DNA of 64,000 bases. It comes from Bryopsis sp. KO-2023 (taxonomy: Eukaryota; Chlorophyta; Ulvophyceae; Bryopsidales; Bryopsidaceae). The stretch is taken from positions 3,410,001 to 3,474,000 of the forward strand of contig BSYQ01000008.1 in NCBI GenBank assembly GCA_030272585.1. Direction: 5' to 3'. The translations under genes were made by a program, and so were the position numbers. Positions 10,539 to 21,039 of the stretch are shown here, piece after piece. Under the pieces are notes generated by a model. It ran no database searches. It had not been told where the DNA came from and saw nothing but the letters and a program-made list of their open reading frames with translations. Position 1 is the stretch's first letter, and each line of letters starts with the position of its first letter.

Positions 10539-11960
10539 ATGGTCGCTGGTGCCTTTGGGCTTTTGACGCGACAGTTGAGATTCGCCTCCAGCTTGCCACG
10601 CCCGAGGAAATCTGTGCTGGCGCTCACAGAGTCTGCTGCTGAAAGAATACGAAGCCTGTTGAACAAGCGGGACAAGGTAGGAAATATATATTTTTTTTTT
10701 AAATAATTAGTAACAACAAACAGGAAAAATAAAAGAGAATTTGAGGGGCTGAAGGAGAAAAACACAGGGCTGAAAAGTGGATAGGAAGCATTCTTGAAAT
10801 TTGCTTTGATGGAGGGCTTATTTCCCTTCAACTTGGAAGCATGCTAAATTTTCCAGCAGAGGATGGGATCAAAATTTTGACACCATCTTGCAACCAACAT
10901 TGTGTGTCCTTTTCGCTTGGTTTTCTTGACTTTTTTTTTTTTCGCTCTGGTGATTTTGCTTTTGCCTTTGGTAGGAATTTCTCCGTGTGGGTGTCAGAAG
11001 ACGGGGATGCAACGGTCTGGCATATACTTTGAATTATGCTGGTGAGATTCTGGTTGCAGTGTTTCTTTTCAAATATCAGTCGTAATTTTTCGAAAAGCAA
11101 AACCAAAAGAAGACAAAAATAGGAAAGAGTTATGCAACTTAAATAAATGTGTGTATCTTTTTATTTTTACCTTTTTTTTCAGTTAACGTGTGGGGAGGGG
11201 AGTGCAGAGGCACTATCAATGATAGAATTGAGAAGAAGAGAAAAAGAAGATGTTTGTTTTTACCTTTCAAATTGTCTTATAGCTCAAATTGAAAATGCTC
11301 ATCGTCTTTTTCTTTTCCCTTCAGGAAAGGACATCTCCCTTGCCTCTCTTGGCTTTCAAATGTTGCATCACATTAAAAAAAGGATTAAAAAAATAACATA
11401 AAGTACTAGGGCCAAGCAATTTTTATTTTTTTTTGCCTTTTGAATCTTCCATTTTGCTGAATAGACGATAAAGGGAAATTTGATGAACTTGTGGAAGACC
11501 ATGGCGTCAGAATCCTGATTGATCCTGCAGCCCTAATGCATGTGATCGGCACAAAAATGGACTTCGTGGAAGATAGACTCAGGTAAGAAAAGCATCCTTT
11601 TTATATTTGCCGTAGTTGTTCGTTTGGATTTTGGATTAGAATAGGCTGCATAGAGCTGTGGTAAATGTTGATCCATGTTCATTTTGCCCTCCATCAAATC
11701 ATCGTGACAGATACCAACATGCAACACAGCATCAATTGCCTCCCCTTGCCGTTCTTTTTATGTCGAAAAGTTCTGCAACGCAAGGTCGAACTGGGAAAAT
11801 TAGGTCTACATATGTGCAGAATTTTTTCTTGCAATTCAAAAGCACCTTTTCCCTAATGACGTGTTCTTTTCTTGGACGGTGGTGGTGCAGATCAGAGTTT
11901 GTGTTCATCAATCCAAATTCCAAGGGATCGTGTGGCTGTGGAGAATCATTCACAACATGA
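10539..11960 (+). CDS. ISCA1: Mitochondrial-type iron-sulfur cluster assembly protein ISCA1
   Basis: Four exons 10539-10676, 10975-11041, 11465-11582 and 11891-11960 give 130 residues, the length of ISCA1. The N-terminus is Arg/Ser-rich without acids (MVAGAFGLLTRQLRFASSL), consistent with a mitochondrial presequence. The A-type core follows: ALTESAAERIRSLL, then RVGVRRRGCNGLAYTLNY with the first conserved Cys, DPAALMHVIGTKMDFVEDRL, and FVFINPNSKGSCGCGESF with the C-G-C pair. The three cysteines are those that bind the cluster. In other eukaryotes ISCA1 works with ISCA2 and IBA57 in making [4Fe-4S] clusters. A plastid SufA-like role is less likely given the closeness to ISCA1 and the N-terminus. 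Introns have phases 0, 1 and 2. Confidence 0.93.
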
Positions 11961-14439
11961 CGATGTACCCCCCCAAAAAAAAGGAGTGCTTAATTTTTAA
12001 GCGTATTCATTCTATTGAGATTTCGTATTTATTTTCGAGGGCGATGGCCAGGTGTATTTTATGCTCATCGATGGAATTGAGCATGACATGTTGCATCACA
12101 TTGTGTGGCATGTCATCTGCATGCATGCATGTTGCATCACATTCATGCAACATCTGTATGCATGTTGATGCATGTGTGCATGCCTTTCACGGTATTGACA
12201 AGGAAGTTTGCTTGCAGATTCCTGGTGGCTATTATATAAATATTTATGAACAAAAAAAAGGAAAAGAAAAGGAGGCAGTGGGGATTTTTTAGAAGGGCAT
12301 GTGTATCAACAAAAATGGCCACATTTGCAAAAAAAAAGCAAATCCAGAATCAGGCATGGTATAGCACACATTTTTTTCTCTTATTTTTATTTGTTTGATT
12401 GGTTGGTTCGTGCATGTAATTTTTGCTTTGGAGGAACACCCAATAGAATCGATCATCACTTTTCAGCTTTTCTTTCTCTATTTTTTTTTTCAACTGGGGG
12501 CAAAAAGTAAAATCCATCAAAAAATCCTCCCTCCAGTGTGGGCAACCTTTGTTGGTTTTTGAAGAAGTGGTGTAGAATAACAAAAGGATATACTTTTCGC
12601 ATCGTTTTAGTCAATATTTTCCTCCCGAAAAGTACAGTCATCGAAAATATACAAAACCCATCAATAACACCTGGGTACAACCCAAAAGTTCAAAAGGGAA
12701 AAGGCAAGAAAAAGAAACACTGATTTCGATAAGCAACTTTCCCTTTTTTTTTCTTGTCCATTACCCCATCCCCCCCCCCTCTTTTCTGTTTTCATTCACA
12801 CCCTTATTTTTTGTTGCATGATCAAAATAATGACGAAAAAAAAAAAAAAAAACCGTCCAAATTGCTTGCGCCCCACCAGATCGTTTTTTACCTCACTTGA
12901 AAAAACCTCGGAAAAAAAAGGGAGGTACTACAAAGCCACCAGGGTACAAGGGACTTGAATAAAAAAAATTGAACTTCATTAAGACGATCGAATCTGAGCG
13001 ACAAAACTCCGTAACCCCCCTTTCTTCCTCCCTCCCCCCAAAAAAGTGTGACATTCTGTGGTCATTTTCCCCTCAGCTAAATAAACCAATGAAAGAAAAT
13101 CCGGTCATCCAAAGTCACCAGAGAAACCTGTCAAGCTTTTCCTCGAAGTTTTTTGGATGTTGCTGTAGGTTTTTCTTTTTTTTAGACTTCAATCCAGCAT
13201 TCCAAACACCAGACGAGAAAAATGCATCTCAAACCCCCGAACGGAAAAAAAACAAATACCCAGCCCTCCTCCCCTTAACATTTCTGACAACCCCGACGCT
13301 AACCCCACCCATCCCCCCAAATCGCATTACGCCCCTCAATGTGGCAAGCATTATGTAACGCCCTTTTTTATATTCCATCCCCTCTCTTTTTCCCTCTTCT
13401 TCCCCCCCCCCAAAAAAAAACCCTCGTCGTCTCATTCTCCATTTTTAATTTTTGAGCAAACTAAACACGTTATTCTTTAACATTTTCGGAAAGAAAAAAC
13501 ACTTCTGTCTTCTACGGACAAAATATTTTCGTTCACTAGGAGGCTCCGAACCGTCCCAAAAATAAAAGAAAGAGAAAAAAAAAGATGGATCGAGAAATAT
13601 ACAGGTCCCCTCCCCAATACCCAATTTGAAACAAAAGAAAAAACGCAACTTTAACTAACCTTTTCCCTCCTGCATCTCGCCACAACCATGAGATTTCAAA
13701 AAAGAAAAAAAAACTGAACAGCATCCACAAGGCCAAGCGGACAGTGAGTTCTTTTTCTATTTTTAGATTCTGGCTCCCCTTTGTTTATCCTACATATTTC
13801 TAATTTTAGACGTTTCGTGTTTTCACTACCTGAAATAGCAAAATCATTCGACCTCCATGCACAAGGTTTCTTGGAAATTCGCTTTTACGGAAGAAATAAG
13901 AACGCACAGAGAGGAAGCTTCCCGCATATGTTTTCTATTTCCTTGCTAGCCACCTCCTCCAAAAAAGAAAAAGCCAAGAAGAAGAAAAAAAATAAACCAG
14001 AAACAGAAGATCCCCAACTACCCAACCCACCCACTTGTGAATATACAGGACCCACCCGCTTGCAGAAAACCCAACAACCCCTCTTCATCCCTTTTCATTA
14101 TTACCCCTTCTGAATCCCCCTCCTCCTTTTCTTCCTTCCCCCCCCCCTCCCTTTTTTCTTCTTCTTGTTATTAGACTCAGCATCAGGTTTTTTCTCAACT
14201 TTTTAGCTTTTTTTTCTCCCTTTTTTCGTTTTGTTTGCCGGAGGAACAAATACCTGTCTGACTTTGCAGCGCATCTTTTTCTCAGGCTCCCCCCCCCCTT
14301 TTCTTTCCCTTTCTTGTTTTTTTCTCAAATCCTGAGCCTCCCAACCTTTTCAATCTGTTTGTTCGGCTCCTTTTCTTTTCTTTTTTTTTCCTTTCCTTGT
14401 TCCCTTTTTTTTTCTCAAGGGAAAACAAAAAAAATTGGT
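11961..14439. other. Long gene-free, homopolymer-rich stretch
   Basis: This lies between the ISCA1 stop and the stop of the minus-strand membrane protein. It contains many A and T runs, a TGCATG-rich patch (12107-12190) and C/T-rich tracts. Lys-rich frames near 13781-14113 come from poly-A runs. I find no exon I can defend. Confidence 0.5.
12107..12190. repeat. TGCATG-rich simple repeat
   Basis: Repeated TGCATGCATG and GTTGCATCACATTC-like units occur in direct array over about 80 bases. TGCATG is self-complementary, so the tract can fold on itself. Confidence 0.6.
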
Positions 14440-15240
14440 TCACTGGGTTTTCAGGTGGCCCTGTTGTTCGGCAGGCTCGCTGGCGCTGGGTGGGATCTGC
14501 TGCGCGGGATTTTCGTTCAAAACTTTCAAACGCAACCCCAGCTCCTTTTTGTAGATTGCGAACGAAGGGGCCAGCAGGCCCAACAGAACGTGCAGCTGGA
14601 GCGAAAACGTAACGCAAGCCATTTCAAAGCCCGCGGACTCGCAGTCCAGCCAAATCCCGGTCGTCCCCAGCGTCGTCCACTGACAGGCCTGGAAAATGGA
14701 CTCCCTCGATAGGTCTGAAACGAAACACTGGCTGCACACGCGGTAGTTGCACGTGGACATCACACCGATGACCACCAATTGCACGACGACGTGGTGTCGA
14801 AAACGCAGGGGAAACCTCATCGCATCCACGAAAGCTTTCAGCGGGCCGAACAGGACGAACGCCGACGCCACGAGCAGAAAACGATTAGACGTCGCGAGCG
14901 GGCCGCAGGTAGAATCTTTCAAAAACAGCAGCATGGGGTAGGAAGACAGCCTCAAGGTGACCATTATCCAATCGTGCCAACGTTCGTAAACCGGACGCAT
15001 CACGCACGCGAGCGACAACGCTCCGACCAGACCGAAGATTTGAACGAAGCGGTTAAGCAAGCTCTGCCAAGACACCTCCGAATCCGGCGACCGACTGAGG
15101 GTGTCCATCGCTATGGTGATAAAAATCGAGACGAGCAAACCCACGATTTCGATAAGGCGCAGAGGTCCGCCTTTCGCTTGGGACCAGAACTCGTTCTCGA
15201 GCCGCCTGTCGGAGAAATTGAGCAACATGCTCATCGTCAT
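14440..15240 (-). CDS. Multi-pass membrane protein of unknown family
   Basis: One uninterrupted frame of 266 residues in locally GC-rich DNA, beginning MTMSMLLNFSDRRLENEFW. I do not recognise the family. About six hydrophobic segments are visible, for example LIEIVGLLVSIFITIAM near residue 30, FVQIFGLVGALSLACVM near 68, FLLVASAFVLFGPLKAFV near 120, VVVQLVVIGVM near 150 and FSLQLHVLLGLLAPSFAIY near 215. The C-terminal tail is Pro/Glu/Gln-rich and hydrophilic. A short Cys cluster (CNYRVCSQC) lies between hydrophobic segments. It is one of few intronless genes here. It is divergent from the glycosyltransferase-like gene, with about 800 bases between the starts. Confidence 0.7.
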   Translation of the reverse strand: MTMSMLLNFSDRRLENEFWSQAKGGPLRLIEIVGLLVSIFITIAMDTLSRSPDSEVSWQSLLNRFVQIFGLVGALSLACVMRPVYERWHDWIMVTLRLSSYPMLLFLKDSTCGPLATSNRFLLVASAFVLFGPLKAFVDAMRFPLRFRHHVVVQLVVIGVMSTCNYRVCSQCFVSDLSRESIFQACQWTTLGTTGIWLDCESAGFEMACVTFSLQLHVLLGLLAPSFAIYKKELGLRLKVLNENPAQQIPPSASEPAEQQGHLKTQ

Positions 15241-16047
15241 CTTTGCTGAGTTCAGGGAAAGAAAGACGACCGTGACCAGAGGGAGGTTCCAGTCTCGGAA
15301 AAGTCTCCCGCGTCAGAAAAACTGTGGCCCGTCACACCTGGCCGTCACACAAACAGAAACTCCGGTACGGAATCGTCGTCCGCGATTCAAACAGAATAGA
15401 TGGGATCCAATTCTGATTTGTCTCTTTTTTATTGATTGGCACAAAAGCACAGCAAGGGGCAAACCTGGAGACTGAACTCTTATTGACAAAGGCACTGAAA
15501 CTATCCACGAAAAGTCTTATAGGAGTAATACAACAACGTCACAAACAACATAGCCGCCTTCCAACCTTATGACAATATCCTTTCATCAGATCTAACTCTA
15601 CACTGAGTCATTCACAGATCCCCTTACTTTCCCCATTGGGGCACAATTGTCTCCTTTAGTGAACAGATGCCCCCAGCTCACAGGACACCATTTCCACAAT
15701 CACAACACTCCCCAGCATACGAAGTGTTCAGTCCAAAAAACTGAACTCTACTGTGAAGAAGTGGATCCCTGGTGTCGACATCTTTTGTACAGCCGCCAAT
15801 TATGTGCGGGATATCAATCACGTGGTTCCAAAGTTCGAAAAAGACTCGGTTTGGCACTCCTAATTTCTGGCATCGATTTCGCGCGCCAAAAATGGTGTGG
15901 GACGGGCCTCAGCGTCGTCTCAACAGGATGGGTTCACAGTGACATTCAATACTCTTAACGCGAGGCTCGTCGTGCTGTGGCGACGTTCACAGACCCAATC
16001 TTTTTTCATACTTATTTTGCGTCTTTCTGGTCTGGGTGTCCAGGTCA
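15241..16047. promoter_or_regulatory. Region between divergent membrane-protein and glycosyltransferase-like genes
   Basis: The start codons at 15240 (minus) and 16048 (plus) face outward. No exon is apparent in between, so both promoters are expected here. No specific motif is claimed. Confidence 0.3.
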
Positions 16048-18236
16048 ATGAAGAGGACGTTGATCGAGTGCGCGGCCGACGTTGCCGAGTATCCGTGCGG
16101 TTTCGATAGACGGCGAAGGATGTTCGGACCACAAAAAAGAGGCTGGTGGTCGGAAAAACGACTTCTCGTGTTGGGAGCTTTGGTGGTGGCAGCGATCTTC
16201 CTGCTGGGAAGAAGGGGCGAGACAACTTTCAAGAAATACTTGGGTCGGGAAAAGCGATCGGATGTAGCTTTCAGCCGCCCCGTCAAGCTGAAGGAAAACA
16301 GAGGCAGCAGGGACACACTGGTTCTGTACGCCTATTTCGAGAAGGACGACATCCAGCGCGATAACTTGGATTTTTTCCTCTCGGTGGGTGTCGGGTTGGA
16401 CTCGGTTTCCGGAGTGGACAAGACTTTCGACTACGCCTTGGCTGTTTCTGGAGAAAAGTGCGCTCCGTGTCGTCGTCTGAGGTCCTTGCAGATGGGAAAG
16501 GTGCACGCTCAAGTCAGCGGCGTGTCGGCGATTTACCGAGCGGACAATATCTGGCTTGTACGGAGGGAAGTGAACGAAGGAATGGATTTCGCCTCTTACA
16601 ACGCCACCATCTCGATGATGCAGGTCAGTGAGCTATTCTTGTGCAAGACGTCGCAGAGGGACGTCAAATGGCGACGTCTCTGACGACTGTGGGATACTTA
16701 CAGTTTTAGCTTGATGGGTTTCAATCCTTGCCCGGTCGGAGAAATCGAGCCCCCAAATTTCGCGTTTGACTGCTGGATGATCATCCATGAACCTGTGAAA
16801 ATCTTTGAAAGGGGAGCAGCACTCAATGCTGAAACAAGCAAAAGCAGAGACAAAAATAGCTCAAAATCTTGAATTGAGTGGCTGGATCTACCCAAAATTC
16901 CCTAGAAACCGTATGATTATCTGCCCCATCCCTTTTTCCAGAATTAGGTCTTCATCCTTTGTTGTTTTCACAGGCACAGGGGCAGCTCTGGCACCACAAA
17001 TTCTTCATGTTCTTGAACAGTTCAGTTCGAGGCCCGTTTTTTCCCAATTATTTGCCGAAAGGCTTTCATTGGCTGCAAGCTTTCACCCAGAGACTGGCGG
17101 GGGACGTGAAAATAGTGGGGTGCTCGCTGGTGTGCCTTCCCGGAAACGATGCTGGAGGTTTCGGTCCAAAAATAGAATCTTGGGCTTTTGCTGTGGACAG
17201 AGAGGGTCTCAGCGTCGCTTTGGCTGCTGGGGTGTTTGAAAGGAGAATATGCAAACTGTGTGAAGGATCCGAGGGTGTTGTGGTTGGGAGTGAATATGGG
17301 CTCAGCAAAGCAATAATCAATGTGAGAGTCGGATGGCTGTCAAATGAAGCAATGCTACTTGAGAAAAGACAAAACACATAATTTCGTCTGATTCCTTGTT
17401 GAAAATGGCACCATATGACTGACAGTGAACCCAATAAAAATGTGTCGATCTCCTTGGTAAACCAGATGTAAACCTCATGATTCTTTTTTCTTATTTTTAT
17501 TCATCAACATGGATCTTCCCGACTAGCACCACACATTTTTTTCACAAAAACAGCTTGACATTTTCCTTTTCTTTCCTCGTTTTTGATCACTGATACACAC
17601 ACACAAATATAATATATATAGATATATATACATCTGCTCGCCTGATTGTTGTTTTTTGTACATCTCCCGAAGGCGGGCTTCAACATGGGGACGCTCCTGA
17701 GCAGATATCCCAAGGATATAGATTGGCGGGATCCGAAAAACTGGAATTGCAATGACAACGTTCACCCCAGTCGGCACGGCACTTATGATGGAATCTCCAT
17801 GCATCCATACGAAACTCTTTTCGTGAAAACCAGCTGGCATGTGGGGGATCCCTTCGTGAAAAAATACACCTCGTGGAGAATAAACCAAGCAGCCGGAAAA
17901 TCGAACACAGAGGGGGCGATGGACGAGCAAATGTATTTGTATGCGATCGGAAACGAGGCCATCTTGGAGAAACCCGAGGTAGTCAGCTTTCGTTTTCGTC
18001 TTTTATGGAGGTTTTTTTTTTCTGGTTTTTGACTCGGTGATAATAGGAAGAGGAAGTTGGCACTAGCATTTGATGTTTGATTAAATGGCAGTGTTGAAGC
18101 CTTCCCCCCTCCAACGAAAAGAAGTGAATATATGAAAAGCAGGAGTGGCTCTGTTATGTTTGCATGTGACTGACTGTAATGTGTTTGTGTGCAGGTTCAA
18201 AGAGCGTACGATGTTCTTTCAAGGATTCAATCATAG
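16048..18236 (+). CDS. Type II membrane glycosyltransferase-like protein
   Basis: Four exons, all phase 0: 16048-16623, 16974-17321, 17673-17978, 18195-18236 (423 residues). A short Arg-rich cytosolic tail is followed by one signal anchor (LLVLGALVVAAIFLLG, about residues 35-52), then a lumenal domain, the layout of Golgi glycosyltransferases. The lumenal part has LVLYAYFE near the start, FFMFLNSSVRGPFFP in exon 2, then KIVGCSLVCLP and SWAFAVDREGL. Exon 3 encodes a long NxxP/His-rich stretch. The FLNSSVRGPF motif recurs, to my knowledge, in uncharacterised algal, oomycete and bacterial glycan-synthesis proteins. I can name neither donor nor acceptor. ATG 16048 was chosen because it is the first ATG in frame; an upstream in-frame GTG at 16036 is not needed. 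The exon-1 donor is followed by a GACGTC-rich inverted repeat in the intron. Confidence 0.75.
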
Positions 18237-21039
18237 GACATGAAGAATGCAGTTTTTTGGTCCTATTGAATTGATGTCGATATTCTGTTTGGAAGGGAGG
18301 GTGGGGTCGAAACGGAAAATGCCAAATGCACAAGCATCGGCATATATAGATAGTAAACACACAGGATTTTCTGCTTCACAGCAGCGGAAAGTTTTTTCAA
18401 AAAATCATGTAGAGTTCATAAACATCAGGCAGCATTCATACCTTGTAAAATCGGAAAGTTTTCACAGTAAGTTTTCATGCATGCATTTTTCTGCTAAGTG
18501 TGTTGGAAGAGGAGAATGGGCCGAATGCTCAGCTTCAGTTTCAGCAAATTGAGCTGCTGGGATCAATGATCTGAAGGATAGGAATTTGATTTGCTGAGAA
18601 AATTGGAATGGCATCACTTGCATGATCCATTCTTACATGAAAGGAAAAATGGAAAACCTTTGGGGGAGGAAACGGAAACAGATCTGTTTCTGGGGTGTAG
18701 GGCACTTTGGCCGTAGCGTTTGGGTGCGGAGCGACAATGGGATTGTAGGATCCAAAGTACAATCATAGGAAAGGAATCTCCATATTCTTAAAATTAGCTT
18801 TAAATTTTTAAGCAGGTGTATTGTTTTTGTTTTTTTTGTATTGCCTTGACTTTGATTCGAAGGAGCACTACTAAATATTGAGTAATGTCTATTAATGGTG
18901 TTTTTGAAAAAAAAAGAATCATCTGTCGGGCATCGCGGCACTTTGAATCTTCATGAGCTTAAAAATTCGACATTAAAAAAAAAATTGGTGGTGGCGGAAA
19001 AATACAAGTGTTGTCCTTGCGGCGTTTTTTTAATATTTTGGGGTTCAATTGATGTGTTTTGTATGGTTCTACATTTGAATACTATTTTTCTGTTGTATCA
19101 GTAATGTTCTTCAGTTGGTGATTTAGATTGGTAAAAGGTGATGGGCTCAATACCCTGTGGCTGATTGCATCCCAACTGGACTGCCATTATCAAAAACAAT
19201 ACTATAACATAGTATAATAAAATATTGGCTGTGCCCAGCTGATTGAATGAGTCATCACAGTCCCAAGATTGTATTCACAGTTCAAGAGGCAGCATGCATC
19301 AGGCAGACCACAGAATTCATAAAAGAATAAGAATATGTAAATTCGATGTTTTTTTGTTTTTTTTAATTCATAATTAAACTTGTAAACTAGCATGTGCCGA
19401 TGACACCCATGAATGTGGTTATTGTTTTATACCCAGGTTTTTTTCTACAGAAAACAATATTGGAAATCAAAACATGGACACACCAAGACACAGAATAGAA
19501 GGCCCAGGGAAAAGCGTTTCAACAAACAGACAGTTTGTTTGGTCTGAGTAAAGTTTCAATGAAAAATGGGAAAAAAAAATTCTTTTCGATATTAAATCTT
19601 GTTTTTGTCTTCTGATTAGGGAGGGGGGAGAAATTGGGGGAAGAAAAGAAAGAAAAAAGCTGTGGAGGATGTCACTGAACCCTATTGGCCTCCCAAAAAG
19701 TACCAACAAGAATCCCATGTTCTGGTGCTGACAATTTGCCCCTCTGGGTTTTATTCTTTTTTTTTTGGGGGGGGGGGGGGGGGTGGGAGGGAGTCCATCC
19801 TTCCGAAACCCCCTTCTTGGGGTTGGGGCTTTGCATTTATTGTCTCTGGAACCTCTTCCGATATTCCCCATAAAAAAAACGGATGCACTCTTTTCCTTCC
19901 ATTTCCGTCAGTTCAATGTGCATTTTTCTCAAGCAAGAAAAATACTAGAGGGGAGTTCTTGATATTTCCTGGAGAAGTATGTCAGAATCTCTTGGAGCAT
20001 TTAATGAGGAGCTGTCTTGCAACGAAAATATCTTCTTTTTCAACATCTAGCTTGCCCTGTTTAGATTATAAACAATAGACCCGGCCCGATGATCTGATGA
20101 TCGTTTCTGTTAAATTGAAAGCCAGACGGACCGAGAGATTTCTAGCGTGGGGCAGACTCCAAGCAATGTCAGCTGCCTGAGAAAACATTGCAAGAAAACC
20201 ACCAAGAATCATTTCTGTGTCTGACATAAACCCAACCAGTTCAACTGTAAAAGTTGCAAGTTGCTTGTGGTTGTGAGTCAAGCACACCCAACCCTAAACA
20301 TGCAGGATATCTAGAATATATTCCAAAATTATTGCAGTCTCAACACATTAATAAATCAATTATTATTTCTTGCACAAAACCCCCTAAAACATACCACCAA
20401 AAAAGAAAACCCCTACCCAATAGCTCATAGTCCCAAACCATCACAGTTAAGCGCGGAGTGAGGTTTTCTTGCAGGTTTTTTTGGTTTGCTTTGGTTTGCA
20501 GAATTCATTGAAAATGACTCTGCGTGTGTAACATTGGATCGATTGGATAGGCACCTGCTTCCAGTACCGATGCTACTTTGCGAGAGGAACTTTCGGAACG
20601 TTTTTCTTTTCAATCTTCTTTATTTGAAGATATTTCACGTTCGTTGAACTTAGCTGAATCGACCTATGCATCTTTGCAATTCTTGATGGTCTCAGTGTCT
20701 TTGTGGGTACACACAAAAGCCAATGGAATTTCAACATTAAAATACACATGGTCACATTTGATTTTTTAAAAATCCTTGTCATAGGAGAATGTCTCTCCTA
20801 CACAATATAATTGATGTTTGTTTGTTTGTTTGTTTTGTGTAACATTGATTGATTGATTGAAGGTGGCTGGTTTAAACCAAAATTTGTGTGATATTGGCAC
20901 ACGGATGTGACCACCTTGATTCCGCCGTCGCTTCGCAGCTTCTTGGTGAAGGGCCACGAAGGAATATCAACCCAACCAAGCCTACAGTTTTCACGGCGGC
21001 ACCCTCTATTGTTCCAACCCCTCCCCCCCTCCCACACCA
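18237..21039. other. Gene-free stretch upstream of paralogue A
   Basis: AT-rich DNA. A T-run followed by a long G-run sits at about 19758-19782, and a (GTTT)n tract at about 20818-20836. A minus-strand frame at 18541-18762 reads like protein in part (PHPNATAKVPYTPETDLFPF) but has no start or acceptor I can support. A 25-base segment near 19471 (ATGGACACACCAAGACACA) also occurs in the inverted duplication at about 36795 and 44930. Confidence 0.45.

Noticed and set aside
10094..10831. 245-codon minus-strand frame
   Set aside because: It overlaps exon 1 of ISCA1 on the other strand and its upstream region; composition-driven shadow.
13781..14113. Lys-rich plus-strand frame
   Set aside because: Its charge comes from A-rich tracts, and it has no start context, splice partners or domain.
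20425..20770. Possible small genes upstream of paralogue A
   Set aside because: Frames on both strands are short and overlap, and no splice pattern joins them.
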